64,000 nucleotides of DNA, taken from contig CALUJY010000005.1 of assembly GCA_944321085.1 (NCBI GenBank), positions 104,123 through 168,122 on the forward strand, in the 5' to 3' direction. The notes under the pieces are model-generated. The model did not search any database. It saw only the letters and a program-made list of their open reading frames with translations, and had not been told where the DNA came from. A program made the position numbers and the translations under genes. The DNA is from an uncultured Barnesiella sp. (GTDB lineage Bacteria; Bacteroidota; Bacteroidia; Bacteroidales; Barnesiellaceae_A). Shown piece after piece: positions 50,481-58,851 of this stretch. Every line of letters begins with the position of its first letter. Positions within the stretch are counted from its first letter, which is position 1.

Positions 50481-51149
50481 TTAGCCGGCCGATAAGATGC
50501 GGGTATTTATTTCGGTGGCAGCTGCGTATCGGTCGAGTAGTTCGGCCGTGAAACCGAAACATTCTTCCATGGGCATCTCTATGGCGTATGCGTTGATACA
50601 TACGAGCAGCCGTGTGGTAGAGAGGGTGAGTTTGGTACGTTCCTCGTCGCTGGTGGGAGTGCCCACGCCGCCTATGTTGTCGCGATAGACAGGCAGCCCG
50701 GCTATGTTGAGCTGTCCCCGTCCTATACCGTTGAATATATCGTCGGATGTACCTACGCCAAGAGTGAGGCTGCCGTTGATGCAATCGGCATCGAATCCTC
50801 CTATGGAGTAGCCCGAGCGCATGGATACGATATTGAGTAGGTCTACCAGCGTGTTGATGCGGTATAGTCCGGCACCGCGTATGGCACGACGGCACAGAGC
50901 CTCGGACGAAACGCGGTAGCGTGCCGGGTCTTTGCCTAAGGCGCGATAGGCGCGGCGGGTGGCTGCGATGGCAGTGCGTTGTGTGAGTGTCTCTGTCGTA
51001 TAGATAGAGGCAATGCGGCGGGCTTCTTCTTGTACTTCGTTCCAAAGCATCTCCGTTGTGTCGCTATTGGTGACGCATGCCTCTATGACGCCTATTTGCA
51101 GCGCGGGGCATACTTGCGACAGAGCAGGATGGATAGATATTTCAATCAT
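50481..51149 (-). CDS. Solo B3/B4 domain protein (PheRS beta editing-domain homologue)
   Basis: The 222-residue protein matches the B3/B4 domain that, inside phenylalanyl-tRNA synthetase beta, hydrolyses mischarged Tyr-tRNA-Phe. Visible are the G-K-D-P-A-R-Y-R-V-S-S-E-A-L near residue 72, L-V-D-L-L-N near 101, and S-G-Y-S-I-G-G-F-D near 112, which are core strands of the fold. No other PheRS domain is attached. Stand-alone versions are known and poorly characterised; a trans-editing role is possible. A TAATTTTG element is at 51183-51176 (minus strand). It is followed by the Sua5/YciO gene, another tRNA-related function. Confidence 0.85.
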   Translation of the reverse strand: MIEISIHPALSQVCPALQIGVIEACVTNSDTTEMLWNEVQEEARRIASIYTTETLTQRTAIAATRRAYRALGKDPARYRVSSEALCRRAIRGAGLYRINTLVDLLNIVSMRSGYSIGGFDADCINGSLTLGVGTSDDIFNGIGRGQLNIAGLPVYRDNIGGVGTPTSDEERTKLTLSTTRLLVCINAYAIEMPMEECFGFTAELLDRYAAATEINTRILSAG

Positions 51150-51248
51150 GATGGTTATGCAGGAATTTTCGACGACAAAATTAACGATTCGCGGCGAAAA
51201 GTGCTTATGTAGTTATAAAAAGTTTTAGGAGAGAAAATCATCTTATAC

Positions 51249-51280
51249 CTTGTAGCTGTTTATGCTTTTTAGTAACTTTG
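51249..51280 (+). promoter_or_regulatory. Promoter of the 247-aa membrane protein
   Basis: CTTG (-33), 20 bases, TAACTTTG (-7), about 25 bases before the expected transcript leader ends at the ATG at 51311. Confidence 0.7.
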
Positions 51281-51310
51281 CGATAGAAATTATAAACTAA
51301 AATATAGCTT

Positions 51311-52054
51311 ATGAATACATTTAGTGTGCCCGAGGCCATCTCCAACGGGTGGCAGTTGACAAAAAAGTACTTTATTATTTCCTTGGGATTGATATTGGCA
51401 TTTGGAGTTGTTTCGTGGTTGCTTTCTTTCCTCGGAGAGTGCGGCGATGCAATAGGCTGGATTGCTCAGTTGGTAAATATAGTTATTTCCATTACCTTCT
51501 CTATGGGTATGATACGTATAACCATTGATGCCGTAGGAGGTGAAGAACCAAGGTTCGGTGCATTCAAGGATACATTCTCTCGGTTTTTGCCTTATTTTGG
51601 AATGAGTATTCTTGTCAGTATTCTTGCCTTGGTACCGTTTATTATTATTTTCGGCATAGGAGTGGCTATCATAGGAGGCTCGGTTATATTGGGAGACCCC
51701 GATGCGATATTCGATTTGTGGTGGCTGTTATTGTTGGCTTTGATTCCGGTTATATACGTCTCTATCCGTATGTTTTTTACCCCTTATTTGGTGATAGATG
51801 GTAATAAAGGCGTTATGGAATCGATAAAAATGAGTTGGAATGCTTCTGCCCCGATGCAAGGAAAGATATTCTTATTCTATATCGTTTCATTATTGGTGAT
51901 GATATTAGGTGTTATCTGCCTCTTTGTAGGTGTATTTGTCTCTGTATTGGTTGTCATGTATGCTCAGGCATACATATATCGTATGGCATTCCCCACTGCT
52001 ACGCCCGATGTATTGCTGGTCGATGAAGCAAAAATGACAGGGGTGGTTGATTAA
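51311..52054 (+). CDS. Polytopic membrane protein of unknown function
   Basis: The 247-residue protein has about five to six hydrophobic segments (around 20-40, 50-72, 96-125, 135-155 and 192-225). It opens with S-V-P-E-A-I-S-N-G-W-Q-L-T-K-K-Y, resembling small glycerophosphoryl-type or DUF975-like membrane proteins in layout. A conserved-looking cytoplasmic helix E-S-I-K-M-S-W-N-A-S lies near 170-180. No catalytic residue is evident. It has its own good promoter and terminator. The function is unknown; a role in membrane organisation is only a guess. Confidence 0.7.
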   Translation: MNTFSVPEAISNGWQLTKKYFIISLGLILAFGVVSWLLSFLGECGDAIGWIAQLVNIVISITFSMGMIRITIDAVGGEEPRFGAFKDTFSRFLPYFGMSILVSILALVPFIIIFGIGVAIIGGSVILGDPDAIFDLWWLLLLALIPVIYVSIRMFFTPYLVIDGNKGVMESIKMSWNASAPMQGKIFLFYIVSLLVMILGVICLFVGVFVSVLVVMYAQAYIYRMAFPTATPDVLLVDEAKMTGVVD

Positions 52055-52101
52055 TAATCGCTTTTCTTTCGTGCCATTACCCGGCCGGCAGGACGAAATA
52101 C

Positions 52102-52144
52102 AAAACGCCCGCGCACATCGATAGATGCTGCGCGGGCGTTTTGT
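52102..52144 (+). terminator. Terminator of the 247-aa membrane protein
   Basis: AAAACGCCCGCGCA pairs exactly with TGCGCGGGCGTTTT around a 15-base loop. The A tract upstream would also allow it to work on the minus strand for the Fic-like gene. Confidence 0.88.
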
Positions 52145-52283
52145 GTGAGCTTTGTTTGCTTGTTGAGGCGGTTATTGCTCGGTGGTAAAACCGATTGCCT
52201 ATGGCGCACTGCGGTATATCGTTTTGGGTCGGGCGTGTCGTGGGGCGTTTCCCTGTACGAGTCCGGTGACAGGTGTGTCGAAA

Positions 52284-53291
52284 TCAGTTGCGGTAATAAA
52301 CGGTACCTTTCAATACACCTTCTGCCGATATATATCCCTCTTGACGCAGGAGCAACAAATCTTTTTTGATGGTATTTATCGACTCTTTGTGCAGGTATGC
52401 CGCTATGTCGCCCACCTTGACAGGTTGGTTCTTCTCTATGTAACCGAGAATACGGCGTTGGCGCATATTCAAGTAGGAACGATGAGCTGCCGATACCTTC
52501 GGTAGGACAGGCGCGGTAAGTGCCGATGCCTCGCAGGCTGCACGATATACACTCTCGGTCCACAACACTATCCACTCCGAAATATCCTCTTGCGGAGTGT
52601 ATCGGTTTTCCATACCGCTCTTTATCGCATGGTGGTATGCAGCGATTTTTTCGGCCAAAATTCTTGCAGGAGCATATTGTGCTATCCACTTCTGCCCGTG
52701 GTTGTAGAGGTATTGCATGGCAAGCAGCTGAGCTATGGTGCTCTTGCCTTCGTTAAACGGATGTATGGCCAATAATTCGTATATGAAAATGCCGGTCACT
52801 GTGACGGGGTGCAACTCCTGAGCTCCATTGCCCGGAAGCATCCATTCTATCAAGGTACGCAGTTCGCTGTTTACTACGATGCGGGTCGGACGTAGCCGGT
52901 TGTTGCTGCTCCACAATCGCTCTATCGTGCGGCGCGGGCGCGGAGTATCGGTGATGTTATCGAAGAGAAATGAATGGAGCGATACCACTCGGGCTTCATC
53001 GATGGGATTGCGCTCTTTGTCCGTGAGAATATCGGTTATTGCACTGCGGCAACGATGCAGATATTGGGCTTGGGGCGCATTGGTTGTCGAGGTCGATAAC
53101 CTTGCAGCCTCGCCGGTGTCGAGTTCGTTCCCTTCCAGCGAGGCAAAGGCGGCAAGCAGGGCGTCGATATTGACGTCGGCGGGAGTTGTCATGTGTGCCA
53201 ACTGCAAGGATATATGGTCAATGCAGCGCAGTTGTCGTGCCGTTTCTTCACGTTGTGCCCGGGTAAGGTGTATTTTGCTTCCTGTTTTCAT
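52284..53291 (-). CDS. Fic-like protein with degenerate catalytic motif and C-terminal winged helix
   Basis: The 335-residue protein has the layout of class II Fic proteins: an N-terminal inhibitory helix with A-S-L-E-G-N (Glu near 53), a Fic core and a C-terminal winged helix-turn-helix (R-Q-R-R-I-L-G-Y-I-E to the end). The Fic motif, normally HPFxxGNGR, reads HPFNEGKST at 177-185: the catalytic His and Phe stay, but Asn, Gly and Arg that grip the ATP phosphates are replaced. AMP transfer by the usual mechanism is doubtful; it may be inactive or use another nucleotide. The Met at 53291 is preferred to 53324. It stands alone. Confidence 0.85.
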   Translation of the reverse strand: MKTGSKIHLTRAQREETARQLRCIDHISLQLAHMTTPADVNIDALLAAFASLEGNELDTGEAARLSTSTTNAPQAQYLHRCRSAITDILTDKERNPIDEARVVSLHSFLFDNITDTPRPRRTIERLWSSNNRLRPTRIVVNSELRTLIEWMLPGNGAQELHPVTVTGIFIYELLAIHPFNEGKSTIAQLLAMQYLYNHGQKWIAQYAPARILAEKIAAYHHAIKSGMENRYTPQEDISEWIVLWTESVYRAACEASALTAPVLPKVSAAHRSYLNMRQRRILGYIEKNQPVKVGDIAAYLHKESINTIKKDLLLLRQEGYISAEGVLKGTVYYRN

Positions 53292-53727
53292 AATCGTAGC
53301 CCGTGTGGGCAACTCCTTATGCAAAATAAGCGAAACTTAGCGAGATGTGCAACCTCTTTTTCGATGCTCTTTTTGTGAAGTGTCGCGTTATTTTAGGAAT
53401 AGGTGCCGGCTTCTTCTCCTAATATTTGTCTTAAAGTAGCATTGCAAAGGTGAGTGTTGCCATCGACAAAGCCGCTTTGACGGATGCTGTCGTTGGCATA
53501 TCCATTCATGGCCGCAGATACTTTTGGTGTGATAGTGCGTCGGAAAATTATTCTATTTTTTCTTTATATAGTTAATTTGTATCTGTGTCGTAGTCTGAGA
53601 AATAAAAAAATTCGGACTAAATCAGTCCTCGTTAAGCGGTTTTTACCGGTTTTAGATGGTGCATAAAAATAACAAAAACGCCTTGCAATACTCTGCAAGA
53701 CGCTTGTAGAAATGGGATAGTGTTTAT
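53292..53727. other. Intergenic region between the Fic-like gene and tmRNA
   Basis: The gap of 436 bases contains the tmRNA terminator at its right side (53672-53704). I see no convincing gene or strong promoter; a short GGACT/AGTCC hairpin lies near 53616. Confidence 0.5.
53672..53704 (-). terminator. Terminator of tmRNA
   Basis: On the minus strand CGTCTTGCA pairs with TGCAAGGCG (one G.T) around six bases, followed by TTTTTGTT. Confidence 0.8.
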
Positions 53728-54126
53728 TGGTGGAGCTGGAGGGAATCGAACCCTCGTCCAAACGAGGAATCAATGTGCTTTCTACATGCTTATCTTCGCC
53801 TTTATTGTAGGGAGGCGGCAAGCGCGAAGCTGCCAACCGCAACCTTAGCCTCTTGAACTTCGCATAAGCATCGAGGCAATGCTTGTGCTATTCCCGATTT
53901 CCTTGCACCATCGGGTCGGAATGCTTCGGAACAACAGCTTCCGGATGATGTCTCGTTCCGTCACCTTGTGGCGGAATAAAGCTAATCTACTGTACTTCGA
54001 TTAAGCAGCGAGAGCGTAGTTGTTTTCGCCAATTAAATTTTCGATGCCTGAGATTATAGAGCCGGGACAACAAAGCTCTGCATGCTTACACACCGCTTCT
54101 GCCCGCTGTCAAAGCCAGTCAGCCCC
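53728..54126 (-). ncRNA. ssrA: Transfer-messenger RNA
   Basis: Read on the minus strand, the gene begins GGGGCTGACTGGCTTTGACA and ends with a T arm (GGTTCGATTCC) and CAGCTCCACCA, so CCA is encoded. The acceptor strands GGGGCTG and CAGCTCC pair with one G.U. About 100 nt in is the tag frame, reading G-E-N-N-Y-A-L-A-A then TAA, the Bacteroidota type degradation tag. Length is 399 nt, normal for a one-piece tmRNA. A TATCTTTG promoter element sits at 54178-54171, and a leader hairpin (CGCCGCAT with ATGCGGCG) lies between it and the mature 5' end. It releases ribosomes stalled on broken mRNAs together with SmpB. Confidence 0.97.
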
Positions 54127-54344
54127 GGTGCTTTGCTGCGCCGCATCGCTATGCGGCGGGTATAGGATTGCAAAGATAATTATTTCTGCCGAAACGGCAG
54201 CATATATTTTGCCTTTTTTGAGAAAATATTTTCTCTCTTATCGACGTTGCTCGTTTGTGTGTGAAATGACGTACGGCGCTTCATGCTTGGTTCGGTTTTC
54301 TATGATATATGATGTTTTTCGGTGATACAAATGATGCGAGCGTC

Positions 54345-54375
54345 TTTGTATTGCGCACTACTTTCATTACCTTTG
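54345..54375 (+). promoter_or_regulatory. Promoter of the trmH-radA operon
   Basis: TTTG, 19 bases, TACCTTTG. Transcription should begin within about 5 bases of the ATG at 54386, making the mRNA almost leaderless. Confidence 0.75.
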
Positions 54376-54385
54376 TTCGTGCGAT

Positions 54386-55147
54386 ATGATTACGAAAGGA
54401 CAAATAAAATTTTTGCAGTCGTTATCCCGTAAGAAAGGACGCGACGAGAGCGGGTGTTTTCTTGCTGAGGGCAACCGTTTGGTAGAAGATACGCTCGGTT
54501 GTTTTGCCTGTCGGCTCTTGGTGGCTACCCTCGAGTGGATGGAGGCCCATCCTCGTGCGCAGGCAGCAGAGCGTGTTGTGGTGTCGCGCGATGAGTTGTC
54601 GCGGGCTTCGCAGCAGAAAACGCCCCAAGAGGTGTTGGCAGTCTATGAGATACCGTTGCATACTTATGATATAGAGACTGTGACGGGCGAGTTGTCGTTG
54701 GCGCTCGATACTGTGCAAGACCCCGGGAATGTAGGTACCATCATTCGTATTGCCGATTGGATGGGCATACGTCACATTTTCTGTTCGCCCGGTACGGCTG
54801 ATGTATATGCGCCCAAAGTGGTGCAGGCCACGATGGGGGCATTGGCGCGTGTGGCCGTGCATTATGTACCGCTCGAATCGTTAGTGAAGCGTATAGCTGC
54901 TCGTGCCGAGGTATATGGTACGTTCCTCGATGGCGAGAATATATATGATGTACCGCTTACGCGCAACGGCCTGATTGTCATGGGCAACGAAGGCAATGGC
55001 ATCTCGCCGGCCATAGAACGGGCGGTGACGCGCAAATTGCGCATACCCAATTATCCACCGGGAGAGGTGACATGCGAGAGCCTGAATGTGGCTGTCGCTA
55101 CGGCTGTGACCTGTGCCGAGTTTCGCAGGCGTGTAATGAAAGGATAG
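54386..55147 (+). CDS. SpoU/TrmH-family RNA 2'-O-methyltransferase
   Basis: This 253-residue SPOUT methyltransferase has an N-terminal substrate-binding domain to about residue 95, then the knotted domain. Motif 1 is D-P-G-N-V-G-T-I-I-R-I-A-D near 112-124, motif 2 is M-G-N-E-G-N-G-I near 196-203, and motif 3 is C-E-S-L-N-V-A-V-A near 228-236. Such enzymes methylate riboses in tRNA or 23S rRNA; the target cannot be told here. It is first in an operon with radA, starting nearly at its own transcription start. Confidence 0.93.
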   Translation: MITKGQIKFLQSLSRKKGRDESGCFLAEGNRLVEDTLGCFACRLLVATLEWMEAHPRAQAAERVVVSRDELSRASQQKTPQEVLAVYEIPLHTYDIETVTGELSLALDTVQDPGNVGTIIRIADWMGIRHIFCSPGTADVYAPKVVQATMGALARVAVHYVPLESLVKRIAARAEVYGTFLDGENIYDVPLTRNGLIVMGNEGNGISPAIERAVTRKLRIPNYPPGEVTCESLNVAVATAVTCAEFRRRVMKG

Positions 55148-55151
55148 AATT

Positions 55152-56522
55152 ATGGCGAAAGTCAAAAGCATATATTGCTGTAATAATTGCGGGGCTGAAA
55201 GTCCCAAATGGATAGGCCGCTGCCCGGTGTGCGGCGAGTGGAATACTTATGTGGAGCAGGTGGTGGCTGCAAAGCCCACCCATACCCGCGATGGCTTGCA
55301 GCCGCCGACGGGCGCCAAGTCGAAACCGTTGCGTATCGACGAGATAGCGTCGGCCTCGGAACCCCGTGTAGATATGGGAGATGCCGAGTTGAACCGTGTC
55401 TTGGGCGGCGGTTTGGTGCGTGGTTCGTTGGTGCTGATAGGTGGCGAACCGGGTATCGGCAAGTCGACGTTGATATTGCAGACGGTGCTGTCGCTGAACG
55501 ATTGCAAGACCCTCTATGTAAGCGGCGAGGAGAGTGCGCGGCAACTGAAATTGCGGGCGGCACGCATCGGGGATGACAATCCCGATTGTTATATCGTGTG
55601 CGAGACGTCGCTCGAAAACATCATGACCCATGTGCAGAACGTGAAACCCGACTTGCTGGTGGTAGACTCTATACAGACGATAGCTACCGAGACACTCGAA
55701 TCGTCGGCCGGTTCGGTGGCGCAGGTGCGCGAGTGTGCTGCCGTTCTGTTACGATTTGCCAAAGAGAGCGGTACGCCGGTGTTGTTGGTAGGACACATCA
55801 ATAAGGAGGGCAGCATAGCCGGTCCTAAGGTGTTGGAGCATATTGTCGACACGGTACTCCAATTCGAGGGCGACCGTCACTATATGTACCGCATCTTGCG
55901 TTCTATCAAGAATCGCTTCGGCAGTACGGCCGAGCTGGGTATCTATGAGATGCGTCAAAACGGGCTGCGACAGGTGAGCAATCCGTCGGAGCTGCTCCTC
56001 TCGCACGACCATGACGGGTTGAGCGGCGTAGCCATAGCCGTAGCCATAGAGGGCATACGTCCTTTCCTTATAGAGACGCAGGCGTTGGTAAGCAGCGCCG
56101 CTTATGGTACACCGCAACGCTCGGCAACGGGATTCGACCTGCGGCGCATGAATATGTTGTTGGCCGTGTTGGAGAAACGCGTAGGTTTCAAGTTGGGTCA
56201 GAAAGATGTATTCCTCAATATAGCCGGCGGTATCCGTGTCAACGACCCGGCCATGGACTTGGCCGTTATCAGTGCGGTGCTATCATCCAATATGGATATG
56301 AGTATCGAGCAAGGCACCTGTATGACGGGCGAGGTGGGGTTGTCGGGCGAGATACGTTCGGTCACGCGGATAGAACAGCGCATTACCGAGGCCGAGAAGT
56401 TGGGATTTTCTCGCATACTTATTCCCTCGCACAATGTGAGCGGTATGAATCTGTCGAAACTCTCGATAGAGGTGATAGAAGTACATAAAGTTGAAGAGGC
56501 TTTCCGCCTTCTTTTCGGTTAG
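55152..56522 (+). CDS. radA: DNA repair protein RadA/Sms
   Basis: RadA processes recombination intermediates as a hexameric helicase on D-loops. The 456-residue protein has an N-terminal zinc finger with four Cys (C-x-x-C near 10-13 and C-x-x-C near 27-30), Walker A G-G-E-P-G-I-G-K-S-T near 97-106, the RadA-specific K-N-R-F-G near 254, and a C-terminal Lon-like domain (N-I-A-G-G-I near 358). The start is 4 bases after the methyltransferase stop. Confidence 0.97.
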   Translation: MAKVKSIYCCNNCGAESPKWIGRCPVCGEWNTYVEQVVAAKPTHTRDGLQPPTGAKSKPLRIDEIASASEPRVDMGDAELNRVLGGGLVRGSLVLIGGEPGIGKSTLILQTVLSLNDCKTLYVSGEESARQLKLRAARIGDDNPDCYIVCETSLENIMTHVQNVKPDLLVVDSIQTIATETLESSAGSVAQVRECAAVLLRFAKESGTPVLLVGHINKEGSIAGPKVLEHIVDTVLQFEGDRHYMYRILRSIKNRFGSTAELGIYEMRQNGLRQVSNPSELLLSHDHDGLSGVAIAVAIEGIRPFLIETQALVSSAAYGTPQRSATGFDLRRMNMLLAVLEKRVGFKLGQKDVFLNIAGGIRVNDPAMDLAVISAVLSSNMDMSIEQGTCMTGEVGLSGEIRSVTRIEQRITEAEKLGFSRILIPSHNVSGMNLSKLSIEVIEVHKVEEAFRLLFG

Positions 56523-56527
56523 ATGAT

Positions 56528-58090
56528 ATGATACAAGAACAACAACTCCGTTTGCTGCCGTGGCAGGCCGCTTCGGAACAGTCTATTATAGCTTACTTGA
56601 AGAGTACCGGGCTGCAAGGCGTGTGCGCTGTCCGTGTGCTGAAACGCTCCATCGATGCCCGTCGCAAGCCTGTGTACGTCAGTCTGTATGTGCGTATCTA
56701 TATAGGAGAGCAACCCGCCGACGATGAGTATGCCACGATAACGTATGGCGATGTGTCGGCTGCCGCTCCGGTAGTGGTGGTAGGAGCCGGTCCTGCCGGT
56801 CTGTTTGCCGCTTTGCGGCTTATAGAAGCCGGCCTTAAACCCATTGTGGTAGAGCGCGGCAAGTCGGTGCATGAGCGCAGGCGCGATATTGCGCTTATCG
56901 GTAAAGAACAAAAGGTGAACCCCGAGTCGAACTATGGCTTCGGTGAGGGCGGCGCAGGAGCATTCTCCGATGGCAAGCTCTACACCCGCAGCAAAAAGCG
57001 GGGCAATGTCGAGCGCATTCTCGGTATCTTGTGCCAGCATGGTGCGTCGGTCTCTATTTTGTCCGATGCTCACCCCCATATAGGTACCGACAAGTTGCCT
57101 AAGGTGATAGAGAATATCCGCAACCGTATCATAGCCTCGGGAGGCGAAGTGCACTTCGGGACACGTATGACGGCCTTTCTGTTGCATGGCGACAGCGTGG
57201 CCGGTATCGTCACCGCCGACGGACGCACCTTCGCTGGACCGGTTATCTTGGCCACCGGGCACTCGGCACGCGATGTATATTACTACATGCACGATGCCGG
57301 TATAGGGCTCGAAGCGAAAGGTTTCGCCGCAGGCGTGCGCCTTGAACATCCCCAACAACTTATCGACGCTATACAGTATCACGACCCTCGCGGTAGGGGC
57401 GAATACCTGCCTGCTGCCGAGTATAGCTTTGTGACACAGGTAAGGGGCAGAGGGGTATATTCTTTCTGCATGTGTCCCGGTGGCTTCGTAGTTCCGGCGG
57501 CAACCGGCGAGCGGCAGATTGTAGTGAACGGAATGTCGCCCTCCAACCGCGGGTCGCGTTGGGCAAACTCGGGGATGGTCGTTGAGATACGTCCCGAAGA
57601 TTTACCCGGCGCCGATAAAAACGACGTTTTGGCGGGCATAAAATTTCAGGAAGAGCTCGAAGCGTTGTGCTATGTCAACGGTAATTGCAAGCAGACCGCT
57701 CCGGCACAGCGCATGACAGACTTCCTGTCGCATCATAATTCGGCTACGTTGCCGGCTTCGTCGTATGCTCCCGGATTGATAGCTTCGCCGTTACACTTCT
57801 GGATGCCCTCTTTCATAGCTTCGCGTTTGCGCGATGGGTTGGAACACTTCGGTAAAGTATCGCGCGGATTTCTTACTCGCGAAGCGGTACTGATAGGAGT
57901 AGAGACACGTACCTCATCGCCGGTACGCATACCGCGCGATGCCGTGCGATTGTCGCACGTATCGCTGCGTGGGCTTTTCCCTTGTGGCGAGGGTGCCGGG
58001 TATGCCGGCGGCATCGTGTCGGCAGCTATCGACGGAGAACGTTGTGCCGAGGCCGTTGCTGCACAATGGGAAGAGTTGAAGTCGTTGTAA
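56528..58090 (+). CDS. FAD-dependent oxidoreductase (COG2509 type)
   Basis: The 520-residue flavoprotein has an N-terminal region of about 75 residues, then G-A-G-P-A-G-L-F-A-A-L near 85-95 for FAD and E-R-G-K at the end of the second strand. The family signature N-Y-G-F-G-E-G-G-A-G-A-F-S-D-G-K-L near 138-154 follows, and A-T-G-H-S-A-R-D lies near 243. The C-terminus (C-G-E-G-A-G-Y-A-G-G-I) closes the FAD site. Members of this widespread group are annotated only as uncharacterised FAD-dependent dehydrogenases. It starts 5 bases after radA, so it is co-transcribed; a link to DNA repair is not established. Confidence 0.9.
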   Translation: MIQEQQLRLLPWQAASEQSIIAYLKSTGLQGVCAVRVLKRSIDARRKPVYVSLYVRIYIGEQPADDEYATITYGDVSAAAPVVVVGAGPAGLFAALRLIEAGLKPIVVERGKSVHERRRDIALIGKEQKVNPESNYGFGEGGAGAFSDGKLYTRSKKRGNVERILGILCQHGASVSILSDAHPHIGTDKLPKVIENIRNRIIASGGEVHFGTRMTAFLLHGDSVAGIVTADGRTFAGPVILATGHSARDVYYYMHDAGIGLEAKGFAAGVRLEHPQQLIDAIQYHDPRGRGEYLPAAEYSFVTQVRGRGVYSFCMCPGGFVVPAATGERQIVVNGMSPSNRGSRWANSGMVVEIRPEDLPGADKNDVLAGIKFQEELEALCYVNGNCKQTAPAQRMTDFLSHHNSATLPASSYAPGLIASPLHFWMPSFIASRLRDGLEHFGKVSRGFLTREAVLIGVETRTSSPVRIPRDAVRLSHVSLRGLFPCGEGAGYAGGIVSAAIDGERCAEAVAAQWEELKSL

Positions 58091-58121
58091 GCCACAGTCA
58101 TGCCCGATAAGGGCCGATGTT

Positions 58122-58826
58122 ATGAAGCTCACATTTATATACAACAGCGGTTTTTTGCTCGAAACGGGTACCGCCAACATCCTTTTCGATTACTATCGGA
58201 AAGGTCATGACGTCATACGGCAGGTGCTGGCATCGCCGTTGCCCCTCTACGTGTTGGTATCGCACTCACATCCCGACCACTTCAATCCCGATTGCTTGGG
58301 CTGGAAGTCGAAGCACAAAGCCATACATTACATTTTTGCCGATGAGTTGCGCAGTGCAGCGGCGGGACGCGACAAAGAGGTCGTCTATTTGCCGATAGGG
58401 GGTGTATATAGCGATACGTTGTTGACGGTAGAGGCATTTGGCTCGACCGACATAGGCTGTTCGTTTTATCTTACCATAGGCGATACAACGGTATTTCATG
58501 CCGGCGACCTCAATAATTGGCATTGGAGCGACGAATCGACACCCGACGAGACGGAGCAGGCCGAGCGCGATTTCCTGTACCGGTTAGACCAACTTGCAGC
58601 CGCTCACAACACCGTGCACCTTGCCGTGTTCCCGGTCGATGCACGTATAGGTAACGATTATGCCCGCGGGGCGCGTCAGTTTCTCGAAGCGATACATACC
58701 GATGTGTTTGTACCTATGCACTTTTGGAGCGCAGCCGATGCTGCTGCGGCTTTTGCTCCTGAGGCGCAGAAGACCGGGGCGCGATTTGTGATGTTGAGGC
58801 ATACCGGCGAGTGGGTCGATGTGTGA
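58122..58826 (+). CDS. Metallo-beta-lactamase-fold hydrolase (UlaG-like)
   Basis: The 234-residue protein has metal ligands H-S-H-P-D-H near 48-53, H-A-G-D near 127-130 and a later H-F-W near 204, the set used by UlaG-like and other MBL-fold hydrolases for one or two metals. The start gives M-K-L-T-F-I-Y-N-S-G-F-L-L, the usual opening beta strands. It is the last gene of the trmH-radA group, 31 bases after the flavoprotein, and meets the MATE gene tail to tail. The substrate is unknown. Confidence 0.88.
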   Translation: MKLTFIYNSGFLLETGTANILFDYYRKGHDVIRQVLASPLPLYVLVSHSHPDHFNPDCLGWKSKHKAIHYIFADELRSAAAGRDKEVVYLPIGGVYSDTLLTVEAFGSTDIGCSFYLTIGDTTVFHAGDLNNWHWSDESTPDETEQAERDFLYRLDQLAAAHNTVHLAVFPVDARIGNDYARGARQFLEAIHTDVFVPMHFWSAADAAAAFAPEAQKTGARFVMLRHTGEWVDV

Positions 58827-58851
58827 GTGGCCGCCCGTCGGGTAGGAGCGT

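Noticed and set aside
49843-51045. Frame of 400 codons as one protein
   Set aside because: Only the last 204 residues match the YrdC fold; the first part overlaps the B3/B4 gene in another frame and has low-complexity Arg/His composition.
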